Positions 18,496 through 26,571 of a stretch of DNA of 64,000 bases are shown here, piece by piece. The DNA is from Thiocapsa rosea (lineage in GTDB: Bacteria > Pseudomonadota > Gammaproteobacteria > Chromatiales > Chromatiaceae). Every line of letters begins with the position of its first letter. Within the stretch, counting starts at the first letter, position 1. The notes under the pieces are model-generated. The model did not search any database and was not told the DNA's origin. It worked only from the letters and a program-made list of their open reading frames with translations. Location: assembly GCF_003634315.1 (NCBI RefSeq), contig NZ_RBXL01000001.1, positions 3,080,501-3,144,500 on the forward strand, written 5' to 3'. A program made the translations under genes and the position numbers.

Positions 18496-19933
18496 TCATT
18501 TTGACCGAACACGTTGGTTGAAAATATCGCTGGACGCACCCCGTCCAAGCCATTTTTAAGCGGTTGTTTTTCATTGATCAGCGCGCGAAAACCCGATAAC
18601 CGCACAGATCGAGGTACACCCTCTGGTAGAGCCGGCGCAGGTTGCTCAAGCCATAGCACCGCCGTTTTAATACTTTGATCTTGTTGTTGAGACCTTCGAC
18701 GAAACCGCTCGTGTGTCGTTCGGTAAAATAATTGGTGATCTCGTCCCAATGACGGCGCAACGTTTTCAGGAAGGATTGAAAACACGTCATCTCGGCGTTC
18801 TTGACCCGTCGCATCCAGCCACTGAGTTTGCGCTTGGCCTGACCTTTGGACAGGGGCATGTCGTAGACCTCGGTGAGGGCTTGGCTGAGGGCATGAGCTT
18901 GCGCGAGTTGCGGGGAATAGGCGAACAACCGGGCGCGGATCCGCCGTTCCTCGGCGCTCAAGTCGGATTCGCGCTTGCGCAGGATCCAATGGACGTTCTT
19001 GAGCCCGCCGTACTCGGTTTTCGACAGGTCGCGCTTGAGCCGGCGCAGTTCTGTCTTGCGCAACGTCTCCACGGCGTCGCGATACAAACGCGCGACATGG
19101 AAGCGATCGGCGCAGATGGCGACGTGCGTGCCGAAGACGGCCTTGGCCGCACCGATGAAGCCGCTGTACAGGTCGGTGCACACGACGCGAACGGTGCGCC
19201 GCAAGGATTTTGGGATCGTGCGCAAAAACGCCTCGATGGTCGCGCGCTTACGGTCCTTGAGCACGGCGAGGATGCTCAGGGTGTCCTCGACCCTGGCGCT
19301 GACGATCACCACGAAATTGCCGTGGCCTTTGGTCAAGGCGATCTCGTCGAGCCCGAGCACGGGCAGCGCCGTGAGCGTCGTCCAGTCGATCTGGCTCGGG
19401 ACGCACCGATCGAGAATACCGTCGAGGTGCTCCGGGGTGACGGCCTCCTTGTGCGCGACGTCTTCCAGGGTGCTGTTGATCAGGGCGCGCATCAGGCTGT
19501 GTTCGAACGCACGGGTGAAGCCGCTGCGCGGGTCGTACCAGTCCACCCGTTGGGTGGTGGTGGGATGATCCCGGCAATCGGGGCAGCGATACCGTTTGGG
19601 ACGAATGAGAATTTCGGTGCGATGCTCGAAGATCGACAGATGGCGCAACCGCCGTTCTTCACCGAGTCCATGCGGCTCAGTGATGCGTCGGCCGCAGCTC
19701 CGGCACTGCGTGCCCTCCTCGGTGCTGTGCACATGAATTTCCAGCACAGCGGCGTCCGTGATCTCGACGCGGTCGATGGCGATCTGCGGCAGTCCGAGCA
19801 GGCGCAGGAGTTGGCTCTGGTCAATCATCGGTTTTCCATTGAGTTAAAAGCGTTCGAATGGAAGTTTACCAAGATTGGCTGCGTAGAACACTGATTTTAC
19901 TAAACTTGGCGTTCCCTGAGATCCGGGAGAGCC
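18441..19933 (-). mobile_element. ISL3-family insertion sequence
   Basis: A 1493-bp element has terminal inverted repeats GGCTCTCCCGGAATTCAGGG at 18441 and, read inward from 19933, GGCTCTCCCGGATCTCAGGG. It holds one transposase gene on the minus strand. The 8 bp outside each end (AAAACGAT and TTCTTGTA) do not match, although ISL3 elements normally make an 8-bp target duplication. With mod cut at one end and a SEC-C gene cut at the other, this points to a deletion or recombination next to the IS. Confidence 0.93.
18578..19828 (-). CDS. ISL3-family transposase
   Basis: This 416-residue transposase has an N-terminal zinc-ribbon region with CRSCG and CPDC pairs, a DDE domain with VLGLDEIALTKGHGNFVV and VVCTDLYSGFIGAAKAVF as the two aspartates, and GFVEGLNNKIKVLKRRCYG carrying the final glutamate. 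This is the ISL3/DDE_Tnp_ISL3 layout. The length is normal and no frameshift is seen, so the enzyme may be active. It fills the IS element bounded by the inverted repeats at 18441 and 19933. Confidence 0.94.
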   Translation of the reverse strand: MIDQSQLLRLLGLPQIAIDRVEITDAAVLEIHVHSTEEGTQCRSCGRRITEPHGLGEERRLRHLSIFEHRTEILIRPKRYRCPDCRDHPTTTQRVDWYDPRSGFTRAFEHSLMRALINSTLEDVAHKEAVTPEHLDGILDRCVPSQIDWTTLTALPVLGLDEIALTKGHGNFVVIVSARVEDTLSILAVLKDRKRATIEAFLRTIPKSLRRTVRVVCTDLYSGFIGAAKAVFGTHVAICADRFHVARLYRDAVETLRKTELRRLKRDLSKTEYGGLKNVHWILRKRESDLSAEERRIRARLFAYSPQLAQAHALSQALTEVYDMPLSKGQAKRKLSGWMRRVKNAEMTCFQSFLKTLRRHWDEITNYFTERHTSGFVEGLNNKIKVLKRRCYGLSNLRRLYQRVYLDLCGYRVFAR

Positions 19934-20175
19934 TTCTTGTACTTCTTTCCACTTCCACACGGACAAGGATCATTGCGTCCGACTTTATCGGTATGAACTT
20001 GCTTGATTGGATTCAGCATTCGCTCCAAATCTGAAATATCTTCGGGCTTATCTTGCTCAAACCCAATGATGTAATGCCATCCATGTTCTGCGCAGATCTC
20101 TGCCACGTACTGCGCTCTCTCATTGCTGTGAACCCGACAAATAATCGGGCGTTTCTCTGTGCCTAACTTTGCCAT
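19900..20175 (-). pseudogene. SEC-C motif protein (PBPRA1643-like), 3' end replaced by the IS
   Basis: The frame of 91 residues carries native sequence to [13 protein letters not shown] and then crosses into the IS terminal repeat ([10 protein letters not shown]). SEC-C motifs normally end KKYKKCC, so the two final zinc-ligand cysteines are lost. The family is small and of unknown role, with an N-terminal part ([25 protein letters not shown]) typical of the PBPRA1643 group. The cut falls exactly at the IS end at 19933. Confidence 0.8.
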
Positions 20176-20402
20176 TTAAGCCTCAAGGACCTGCGTCCTA
20201 AGTTCAAGTGCACGGACTCGCAGCATCCAGTCAGCTGCCAGCACGCATCAAGCGATTTTCCATGGACCGGAAACAACCCCCGGAAACCCCCAAACCCCCC
20301 GGCTTCATCGACTCCGAGCTGAACATGTCGCCTCAAGGCGCTTGCGCACAGCCGGCTGTGGCTGGCTCTTCATTCATCGATTCGCCGACCCGGAGCATCA
20401 TC

Positions 20403-20545
20403 ATGGCAACCAAACCCCGCACGCAACCGACACCCGCAGTCCCGCAACCCTCGGCACGCCTGGCCATCTCCGATGCCACGCTCGCCGAGCTGAACCTCGA
20501 TCACGGCACCTGGCGCGTGCTCACCGAGAGCATCTTCCCGAGTGC
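20403..20545 (+). pseudogene. bet: Phage recombination protein Bet, 5' part (split by transposon)
   Basis: The ATG at 20403 has GGAG about 8 bp upstream. The frame gives MATKPRTQPTP... to GTWRVLTESIFPSA and then enters the transposon at 20546. It continues at 24067 after the element and one copy of the AGTGC duplication are removed: IFPSA joins K-T-A-E-G-I-L-L in frame. The reconstituted protein is 316 residues, the expected size for the Bet/RecT-family single-strand annealing protein. In its present state the N-terminal piece is only about 48 native residues. Confidence 0.9.
20541..20545. repeat. Target-site duplication, left copy (AGTGC)
   Basis: AGTGC directly before the transposon end TGTTGT. 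The same five bases follow the other end (ACAACA) at 24062-24066. A 5-bp duplication is typical of Tn7/Tn552/Mu-type DDE transposons. Confidence 0.92.
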
Positions 20546-20763
20546 TGTTGTTTCCCATCCTGATCCGCAAACCACCGGCAGTTTTTGCAGGAAGTATTCC
20601 ACCGGTGATGTCATTTTCCGGTGAGGCAATGCGGTAGGCGCGGAGCGCGGATGTCCCGCACGCTTCACCGGCGTGCATCCTCGCGGTCGTCCCGGCACAA
20701 TCGCCTCACCCTCCTCCACATGAGAAGGCCCGCCACGGGTGCAACCGTGCGGGCCGATGGCCG

Positions 20764-21384
20764 GTGCAACTACGCTTCGAGTGTCATCTCACCGGCGCGG
20801 ACTACGTTACGCAACAAGGCTGGTTGAGCGCAACGCTTCCGTGCTGTCCGCTGCATCCGCATGGCGATTGCGGCTTTGCGCGTCACGGCACCTATGAGCG
20901 CGTCTCCCCGCCCGGCACGCGGGTGGCGCGCTGGTACTGTCCCGAGGGGCATCGCACCTTCAGTCTGCTCCCCGACTGTCTGGCGGCGCGCCTCTCGGGC
21001 ACCTTGAGCGAGGTCGAGGCGGTGGTGCGTGCGGCCGAGCAGGCGCCGAGTCTGGAAGCGCTGTGCAAGCACCAACGTCTGGACATCGAACTGCCCGGGG
21101 CGTTGCGCTGGGTCCGTCGGCGTGTGCAGGACGTGCACGGCGCGTTGCATCGTATCAAGGGTGTTCTCGGGGACACGTTCGCGAACGTGGCGCCGACGCT
21201 GACGGCGTTCGCCGACCACCTGGAGGTGGAGCCGGTTCTGGTGGCGTTGCGCGGGATCGCCGCGGCCTGGCTTGACGTGCTGCCCAAGCCGCTCGGATTC
21301 GCGCCCCGGCGCCGCCGGGGCCGCAGTGCGCTCCCCCGCCTCCAACACCGTGCGGGGCCTGACCCGCCGGGCTGCCCGGCGTAG
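20764..21384 (+). CDS. Transposon-encoded zinc-ribbon protein (DUF6431-like)
   Basis: Start GTG at 20764 is provisional. The roughly 206-residue frame has a zinc-ribbon-like head (CCPLHPHGDCGFARHGTYERVSPPGTRVARWYCPEGHRTFSLLPD) and then a helical region. The head matches the DUF6431-type domains seen beside DDE transposases. The last 35 residues look low-complexity and may be read past the true end. It is the first gene of the transposon, 47 bp before the DDE transposase. It may bind DNA ends or target, but no function is demonstrated. Confidence 0.6.
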   Translation: MQLRFECHLTGADYVTQQGWLSATLPCCPLHPHGDCGFARHGTYERVSPPGTRVARWYCPEGHRTFSLLPDCLAARLSGTLSEVEAVVRAAEQAPSLEALCKHQRLDIELPGALRWVRRRVQDVHGALHRIKGVLGDTFANVAPTLTAFADHLEVEPVLVALRGIAAAWLDVLPKPLGFAPRRRRGRSALPRLQHRAGPDPPGCPA

Positions 21385-21431
21385 GGTCGGCGGCGCAGGC
21401 AAACCGCCTGCGTGATCCGGAGCGCCCGTCC

Positions 21432-22790
21432 ATGACCGATCCGCAGACCGATCTTCAGCACGACATCGCCCTGTTTCGCTACGGGGTGATTGCCGAACTC
21501 GTGCAGTGGCCCAAGGAAGAGAAAGGCCTCTACGAGGCGATCCAGACCAAGGCCGAGCGCGACTACGCCATTCCGGGCAGCACCCGCACCCGGGTCGCCG
21601 CCGAGACCATCCGCGATTGGCTCAAGGCCTATCGGCGCGGCGGCTTCGAGGCCCTTCTGCCCAAGCCGCGTGCCGATCGCGGTCAGGTGCGCCGCCTGCC
21701 CGCGAACGTGGTCGAGGCGCTGCTCGCCGCCAAGGAGGCCAACCCGCAGCTGTCGGTGCAGTTGGTGATCCGCGCGGTGCGCCGGCGCCCCGAGGTCCCG
21801 CCCGATCTGCCGTTGCCGCCCTCCACCGTGCATCGCCTGCTCGCCCGTCATGGCCTGATGGACACGGCCAAGACGGCGAGTCAGACGCAGGACCGGCGCC
21901 GCTTTGCCTTCGAGCAGGCCGGGGAGCTGTGGATGAGCGACGTCATGCACGGTCCGGCCGTGGTGGTCGGGGAGCGGGTCAAACGCAAGACCTACCTGAT
22001 CGCCTTCATCGACGATGCGACCCGGGTGATTCCCTACGCGAGTTTCGCCCTCTCGGAGAACACCCGGACCTTTCTGCCGGTGCTCGCGCAGGCGATCCTG
22101 CGCCGTGGCTTGCCGCAGAAGCTCTATGTCGACAACGGCGCCAATTATCGCTCCAAGCAGCTGGCCCTGGTTTGCGCCAAGCTCGGCATCGCGCTGATCC
22201 ATGCCCGGCCCTATCAACCGCAAGGCAAGGGCAAGATCGAGCGCTGGTTCAAAACGGTCCGTGCGCAGCTGTTGACCCGGCTGACCGATGCCGATACCGC
22301 CAGCCTCGCGGCGCTCAACCGCCGCCTCGCCGGCTGGATCGAGGGCGAGTATCACCACACCCCGCATCGCGGCCTGGACGGCGCCACGCCGCTCGAGCAG
22401 TGGGCGCGCACCGGGGCCGCGGTGCGCTTTCCCGAGCCCGGCCTGGACCTGGCGGATCTGTTCCTGCACGAGGCGGTGCGCAAGGTGCAGAAGGACCGCA
22501 CGGTCAGCCTCCACGGGGTGGTCTACGAGGTCGACGCCGCCTTGGTCGGGGAGAACATCACCCTGCGCTACGATCCGGACGCACCGCCCGAGCGGCCGAT
22601 TCAGGTCTGCTTCGAGGGCCGCGCGCACGACCCGGCCCGTCCGGTCCAGACGTATGCGAACTGTTTCGTCAAACGCGATCGTCCCTCGCGCACCTTGGCC
22701 GTGGACGGACCGGTCCCCGAGCCCGCACCCTCGGCGCTGCGCCTGCGCGAACTGCCCGAGGCGGATGCCGACACCCTGGAGGGCCGCTGA
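21432..22790 (+). CDS. DDE transposase of the TnsB/TniA type
   Basis: This 452-residue protein has an N-terminal helix-turn-helix region (TRVAAETIRDWLKAYRRGGFEALLPK), an rve integrase core with WMSDVMHG, YVDNGANYRS and QGKGKIERWFK supplying D, D and E, and a Mu-type C-terminal beta region (VSLHGVVYEVDAALVG). It catalyses DNA strand transfer. The stop overlaps the next ATG (ATGA). The 5-bp target duplication around the element agrees with this transposase class. Confidence 0.92.
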   Translation: MTDPQTDLQHDIALFRYGVIAELVQWPKEEKGLYEAIQTKAERDYAIPGSTRTRVAAETIRDWLKAYRRGGFEALLPKPRADRGQVRRLPANVVEALLAAKEANPQLSVQLVIRAVRRRPEVPPDLPLPPSTVHRLLARHGLMDTAKTASQTQDRRRFAFEQAGELWMSDVMHGPAVVVGERVKRKTYLIAFIDDATRVIPYASFALSENTRTFLPVLAQAILRRGLPQKLYVDNGANYRSKQLALVCAKLGIALIHARPYQPQGKGKIERWFKTVRAQLLTRLTDADTASLAALNRRLAGWIEGEYHHTPHRGLDGATPLEQWARTGAAVRFPEPGLDLADLFLHEAVRKVQKDRTVSLHGVVYEVDAALVGENITLRYDPDAPPERPIQVCFEGRAHDPARPVQTYANCFVKRDRPSRTLAVDGPVPEPAPSALRLRELPEADADTLEGR

Positions 22791-23590
22791 TGTACCGCAA
22801 ACACTTCGCCCTCACGGCCTTTCCCTTCGATCTGACCCCGCCGCCGGATGCGCTGTTCGCCGCCGCCAGCCTCACCGAGGCCGCCGCACGTCTGAAGCAT
22901 CTGCTGGAGCTGCGTGCCATCGGCCTGATCACCGGCGAGGCCGGCTCGGGCAAGACCACGGTCTGCCGCAAGGTCGCCGCCGATCTGCATCCGGGACTCT
23001 ATCGGGTGTTCTACATTCCGCTGTCCACCGGCAACGTGATGGACATGTACAAGACCATCGGCTGGGAGCTCGGCCTGCCGGTGGAGCGCAACCGCGCGGC
23101 GGCCTTCCGCACCATCCGCACCGAGATCACCCGCTTGAGTCTGGAGGCCAAGCAACGCCCCGTCCTGATCATCGACGAGGCCCATCATCTGCGCAACGAG
23201 GTGCTCGAGGATCTGCGTCTGCTCACCAACTATCAGATGGATTCGGAGAATCGCCTGTGTCTGCTGTTGGTGGGACTCACGGAGCTGCGCCGGCGCTTGA
23301 GCATGGCGGTGCACGAGTCGCTCGCCCAGCGCATCGTGGTACGCCATCACGTGACCGGGCTGACCCGCGAGGAGCTGCCCGACTACCTCGTCCACCGTCT
23401 GCGCCTGGCCGGCTGCGAGCTGCCGCTGTTCGAACCACCCGCCGTGGAGGCGCTGTTCCAGGCCACCCGCGGCATGCCCCGCAAGGTCAATCGTCTGGCC
23501 CACTACGCGCTCACCGGTGCGGCCCTGGAACAGGCCCGCCAGGTCACCGCCGAGCACGTGCAGACTGCCCGCGAGGAGGTCGCCCCATGA
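22790..23590 (+). CDS. ExeA-like AAA ATPase, TnsC/TniB-like transposition partner
   Basis: This 266-residue AAA+ protein starts MYRKHFALTAFPFDLTPPPDALF, the ExeA/MshM-type head. Walker A is GEAGSGKTT and Walker B is VLIIDEAHHL. The sensor/arginine-finger part follows, ending in RGMPRKVNRLAHYAL. Next to a DDE transposase such ATPases act like TnsC, TniB or MuB in target choice. It is overlapped by 4 bp on both sides, so the transposon genes are an operon. Confidence 0.9.
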   Translation: MYRKHFALTAFPFDLTPPPDALFAAASLTEAAARLKHLLELRAIGLITGEAGSGKTTVCRKVAADLHPGLYRVFYIPLSTGNVMDMYKTIGWELGLPVERNRAAAFRTIRTEITRLSLEAKQRPVLIIDEAHHLRNEVLEDLRLLTNYQMDSENRLCLLLVGLTELRRRLSMAVHESLAQRIVVRHHVTGLTREELPDYLVHRLRLAGCELPLFEPPAVEALFQATRGMPRKVNRLAHYALTGAALEQARQVTAEHVQTAREEVAP

Positions 23591-23826
23591 GCCGGCTCCC
23601 CGAACCCTTCACCATCCTCCTGCCCGAGGACTGGACGCCCGAGCAGGCTTGGGCCGTCCAGGATTGCTTGGATGAACTGCTCGTGCAGATCCAGGCGCGC
23701 TACGGAGCGGCCGTGCAGCAGTGGCTCTACGGCGAGGACACCGATCCGGATCCGGACCCGCCGCCCGACGCCGTCACCCAACTGGACCTCTTCGAGAACG
23801 ACTTCGACGATCCGCTGCCCTTCTGA
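23587..23826 (+). CDS. Small acidic transposon protein
   Basis: This 79-residue protein of unknown function starts inside the ATPase stop (ATGA). The middle is helical and the C-terminal third is very acidic (EDTDPDPDPPPDAVTQLDLFENDFDD). It is the last gene of the transposon. The tight coupling to the ATPase suggests an accessory role in transposition, which is inference only. Confidence 0.7.
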   Translation: MSRLPEPFTILLPEDWTPEQAWAVQDCLDELLVQIQARYGAAVQQWLYGEDTDPDPDPPPDAVTQLDLFENDFDDPLPF

Positions 23827-24061
23827 GCGACCCTTGCCCGGCGGGTCGCCACCCGCCGGGCACCCTCCCTACAGGCGCCCGACCCGGGCGCGTCGAACAC
23901 CGCCGCGACGCACTCCACACACCGCCTTCGCGCTCCTCGGGCTCCTCGCACTCCTCCACCTGCCGACACTGCGCCACCGGGGTGATCAGTGCGGGAAAAC
24001 CGCGAGCATTCCGCGCGAAACAATTCGGGAATCGGCCGGTGAAATAAAGCGAGCGACAACA

Positions 24062-24066
24062 AGTGC
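24062..24066. repeat. Target-site duplication, right copy (AGTGC)
   Basis: Matches 20541-20545 exactly and follows the transposon end ACAACA at 24061. Confidence 0.92.
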
Positions 24067-24874
24067 CAAAACCGCCGAGGGCATCCTCTTGGCGGTCCGC
24101 TACTGCCAAGCCCGTGGGCTCGATGTCCTCAAGCGCCCCGTGCATGTGGTTCCGATGTACAGCCGCGCCCTCGGTCACGAGGTCGAGACCGTCTGGCCCG
24201 GCATCAACGAGGTCCAGATCACCGCAGCCCGTACCGGTCAATGGGCCGGTCTGGATCCGGCACGCTATGGCCCCGAAACCACGCGGCTCTTTCAGGGGCG
24301 GGCCAAGACCGAGCACGGCTGGCAGGATGCCCGCGTCGAGGTCACCTTCCCCGCATGGGCGGAGGTCACCGTCTATCGGCTGGTCAACGGCGTGCGCTGC
24401 GCCTTTACCGAAACGGTCTTCTGGGAGGAGACCTACGCGCGCCTGGCCGGCGGGGAGGTACCGACCGCCATGTGGATCAAGCGTCCACGCGGGCAACTGC
24501 TCAAGTGCGCCAAGGCCGCCAGTCTCAGAGCTGCGTTCCCGGAGGAGGCGAGCTACACGGCCGAGGAGATGGCGGGCAAGACCATCGAACCCGATGACGT
24601 GGTTCCGATCCGCGAAAGCACTCCCGAGCGCCCCGTGCTCGATGTCCCGACCGCCGAGCCGGAACCGGAACCCGAACCGGCACCCCCGACGACGGCGCTG
24701 GATGCCGCCTTCAAACACAAGCTCGCCAAGCTCATCGAACGGGCCGCGGGTGCAGGCGCCTGGGCACAGGCCGAAGACTACCTGCACGAGCGTTTCACCG
24801 GCGAACAGCTCGGCTTCGCGCTCGATGAACTGGGCAAGGCTGCCGCCGCGTCCATTCAGGCGCAGGCCGCGTAG
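24062..24874 (+). pseudogene. bet: Phage recombination protein Bet, 3' part (split by transposon)
   Basis: The frame after the transposon reads SAKTAEGILLAVRYCQARGLDVLKRPVHVVPMYS, the conserved core of Bet/RecT-family proteins, then WPGINEVQITAARTGQWAG and KRPRGQLLKCAKAASLR. It holds 269 residues of the 316-residue reconstructed protein. The open frame upstream to 23672 is transposon DNA, not native. Without the N-terminus and a start signal the product is unlikely to be made. The next gene, 74 bp downstream, is the exonuclease partner. Confidence 0.9.
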
Positions 24875-24948
24875 CCGCCATCCCATCTACCCCGACGGGG
24901 CCGGTTGCCCCGACGGGCGACCGTGCCCCGTCGATTCAGGAGCACGTC

Positions 24949-25716
24949 ATGAAACTGATTTCCCTGAAACAACGCACCCCGGCGTGGGAGGCATGGCGCT
25001 CCCAAGGCGTCACCGCGTCCGAAGCGCCGGTCATTCTCGGGCGTTCGCCTTACAAGACACTCTGGCGCCTTTGGGCCGAGCGCACCGGGGTGGTCGCGCC
25101 CGAGGATCTCTCCAATAAGCCCTGTGTACAGCGCGGCATCGCCCTGGAGGATCAGGTCCGCCGGGGCTTCGAGGACCGCCACGGGACACTGCTCCTGCGG
25201 CTCTGTGCCGAGTCCAGCGAGCATCCCGCCCTGCGCTGTTCGCTCGATGGTCTGAACGACGACGGCGAGCCGGTCGAGCTGAAGGTACCGACCGAGCGGA
25301 CCTACCGACGGCTCGGTCGTGAGCGCGAACGGGCGACCGCCTACCGGCTCGCCTGGGTGCAGCTTCAGTTTCAGCTCTTCGTCACCGAGGCACCACGCGG
25401 GTGGCTGGTCTTCGACCCCTGTCTGTCGGGATCCCCGCCGCTGGAGTTCGCCCTCGCACGCGACGAGCCGTTTCTGACCAATGCGCTGGTGCCGGCGTGT
25501 CTGGCCTTTTGGGACTGCATCACCGGCGGCCAAGCGCCGGAGTCCGATCGGGAACGGGATCTCGACGTTCTCGCCGATGCGGAACTGGCGCAGTGGCAGG
25601 ACGCCGCCCGGACCTACCGCGCACTGCTGGAGGACCGCGGGCAACTGGACGCCCGGCTTAAGTCCATTAAGGACCGGCTCGCGCACGCCGAGGCCGTCTT
25701 CGTCCGACTCATGTAA
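24949..25716 (+). CDS. YqaJ/lambda-type exonuclease
   Basis: This 255-residue YqaJ-family viral recombinase has GVTASEAPVILGRSPYKTLWRLW at the N-terminus, SLDGLNDDGEPVELKVP carrying the catalytic D and ExK of the PD-(D/E)xK fold, and LAWVQLQFQLFVTEA with the later conserved Q. It digests one strand at double-strand ends so that a Bet/RecT protein can anneal the exposed strand. Together with the split bet upstream it forms a Red-like recombination pair. Other phage genes are not seen, so this is a remnant or part of a defence/mobile island. Confidence 0.88.
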   Translation: MKLISLKQRTPAWEAWRSQGVTASEAPVILGRSPYKTLWRLWAERTGVVAPEDLSNKPCVQRGIALEDQVRRGFEDRHGTLLLRLCAESSEHPALRCSLDGLNDDGEPVELKVPTERTYRRLGRERERATAYRLAWVQLQFQLFVTEAPRGWLVFDPCLSGSPPLEFALARDEPFLTNALVPACLAFWDCITGGQAPESDRERDLDVLADAELAQWQDAARTYRALLEDRGQLDARLKSIKDRLAHAEAVFVRLM

Positions 25717-25746
25717 ACAAACAGGGGACGGACCACGGTTTCCCGG

Positions 25747-26157
25747 CTAGGCTGGCAGATCGAGTTGATTGGTATCCGCTTGCTCAGTCCTCGGTCGGCC
25801 AGAGAAGCGCCGGGCCACGTGCGCCGACCGACTATTGTCGCGTTCTAGTCTTGAACGCGTCGACGACCTGGGACGAAGCCACCGATGGACATGTCTCGAC
25901 GATCCTTCACCATATCCTGCTGGATCGCGTCGGCGTAGCCCCTTCATCAGCTGAGCCGGTCCAGCGTCGGTTGCCGGCGTCATCAGCAGATGGATAGGAT
26001 TGGGCAGTCGGACATCGGCGTGGACGCGAACCGACTTGCGTTGCGCGAACGCTGCCAGGGTGCCCGAAAGCTGCCGATCATCGCCCTCGCCGCAGACGAT
26101 CTCGGTTCGATCGATGCCCTGCAAGATGACGTGCATGGGAAAAGCCGGCGGCCACAA
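25747..26157 (-). pseudogene. Y1-type (RAYT-like) transposase remnant
   Basis: The minus-strand frame contains PMHVILQGIDRTEI and IHLLMTPATDAGPAQLMKGL, recognisable as a Y1_Tnp/REP-associated tyrosine transposase. The catalytic HxH is degraded (NPIHLL where NHVHLL is usual), the part with the catalytic tyrosine is missing or out of frame, and only a GRPRTEQ-like tail remains. The exonuclease-to-HicB gap of about 500 bp holds nothing else I can identify. It is broken and non-functional. Confidence 0.7.
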
Positions 26158-26225
26158 TGCGAACCTGTCCGGGCAGACCGATCACGTTCGCCCGCCGACT
26201 TTTTATCCGACGCAGGTATCACGCC

Positions 26226-26561
26226 ATGATGGAATACAAAGGCTATATCGGACGCGTTGCTCTCGATGACGAGGCCGGTTTGTTTCACGGTGAGGTCATC
26301 AATGCGCGCGACGTCATCACCTTCCAGGGCACCAGCGCGGAGGAGGTCAAGCGTGAGTTTCAAGCCTCGATTGATGTCTATCTGGACTTCTGCGCAGAGC
26401 AGGGAAAGGATCCCGATCGCCCGGACGCGGGGCATTTGGTGTTGGATATCGCCCCGGAACTGCAAACCGCGATGATCCGCGCGGCGACGCGTGAGCAGAA
26501 GAGCCTTGACGCCTGGATCCTGGACAGATTGGTCGGATGCGTCGGCGGCTATCCTGCGTAG
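26226..26561 (+). CDS. HicB-family antitoxin-like protein
   Basis: This 111-residue protein has the HicB partial RNase H-like fold: MEYKGYIGRVALDDEAGLFHGEV, then ITFQGTSAEEVKREFQASIDVYLDFC, and a C-terminal helix pair like a ribbon-helix-helix (LQTAMIRAATREQKSLDAWILDRL). ATG codons at 26226 and 26229 are both possible. No HicA toxin is adjacent, so it is an orphan or acts alone. The next frame begins 10 bp downstream on the same strand. Confidence 0.85.
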   Translation: MMEYKGYIGRVALDDEAGLFHGEVINARDVITFQGTSAEEVKREFQASIDVYLDFCAEQGKDPDRPDAGHLVLDIAPELQTAMIRAATREQKSLDAWILDRLVGCVGGYPA

Positions 26562-26571
26562 GGTTTGATCG

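Larger units (their letters stand above)
20546..24061 (+). mobile_element. Tn7/Tn552-like transposon (3516 bp) inserted in bet
   Basis: The element has TGTTGT...ACAACA ends, a perfect 5-bp target duplication, and four plus-strand genes: a zinc-ribbon-like protein, a rve-type DDE transposase, an ExeA-like AAA ATPase and a small acidic protein. The last three overlap by ATGA junctions. The transposase-plus-ATPase pair recalls TnsB/TnsC or TniA/TniB. No resolvase, TniQ/TnsD-like target selector or cargo gene is seen. Subterminal CCGGTGA-like motifs occur near both ends (for example 20603-20627 and 24035-24042) and may be transposase binding sites. I cannot name the ISfinder family. Confidence 0.9.

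Noticed and set aside
18425-19941. Target-site duplication for the ISL3 element
   Set aside because: The 8 bp on each side do not match, and shorter matches are not convincing.
20892-22628. 578-residue minus-strand open frame in the transposon
   Set aside because: Antisense to the DDE transposase and zinc-ribbon genes; no domains.
23672-24061. Upstream extension of the bet 3' fragment as one continuous gene
   Set aside because: The segment before 24062 is transposon DNA, shown by the ACAACA end and the AGTGC duplication.
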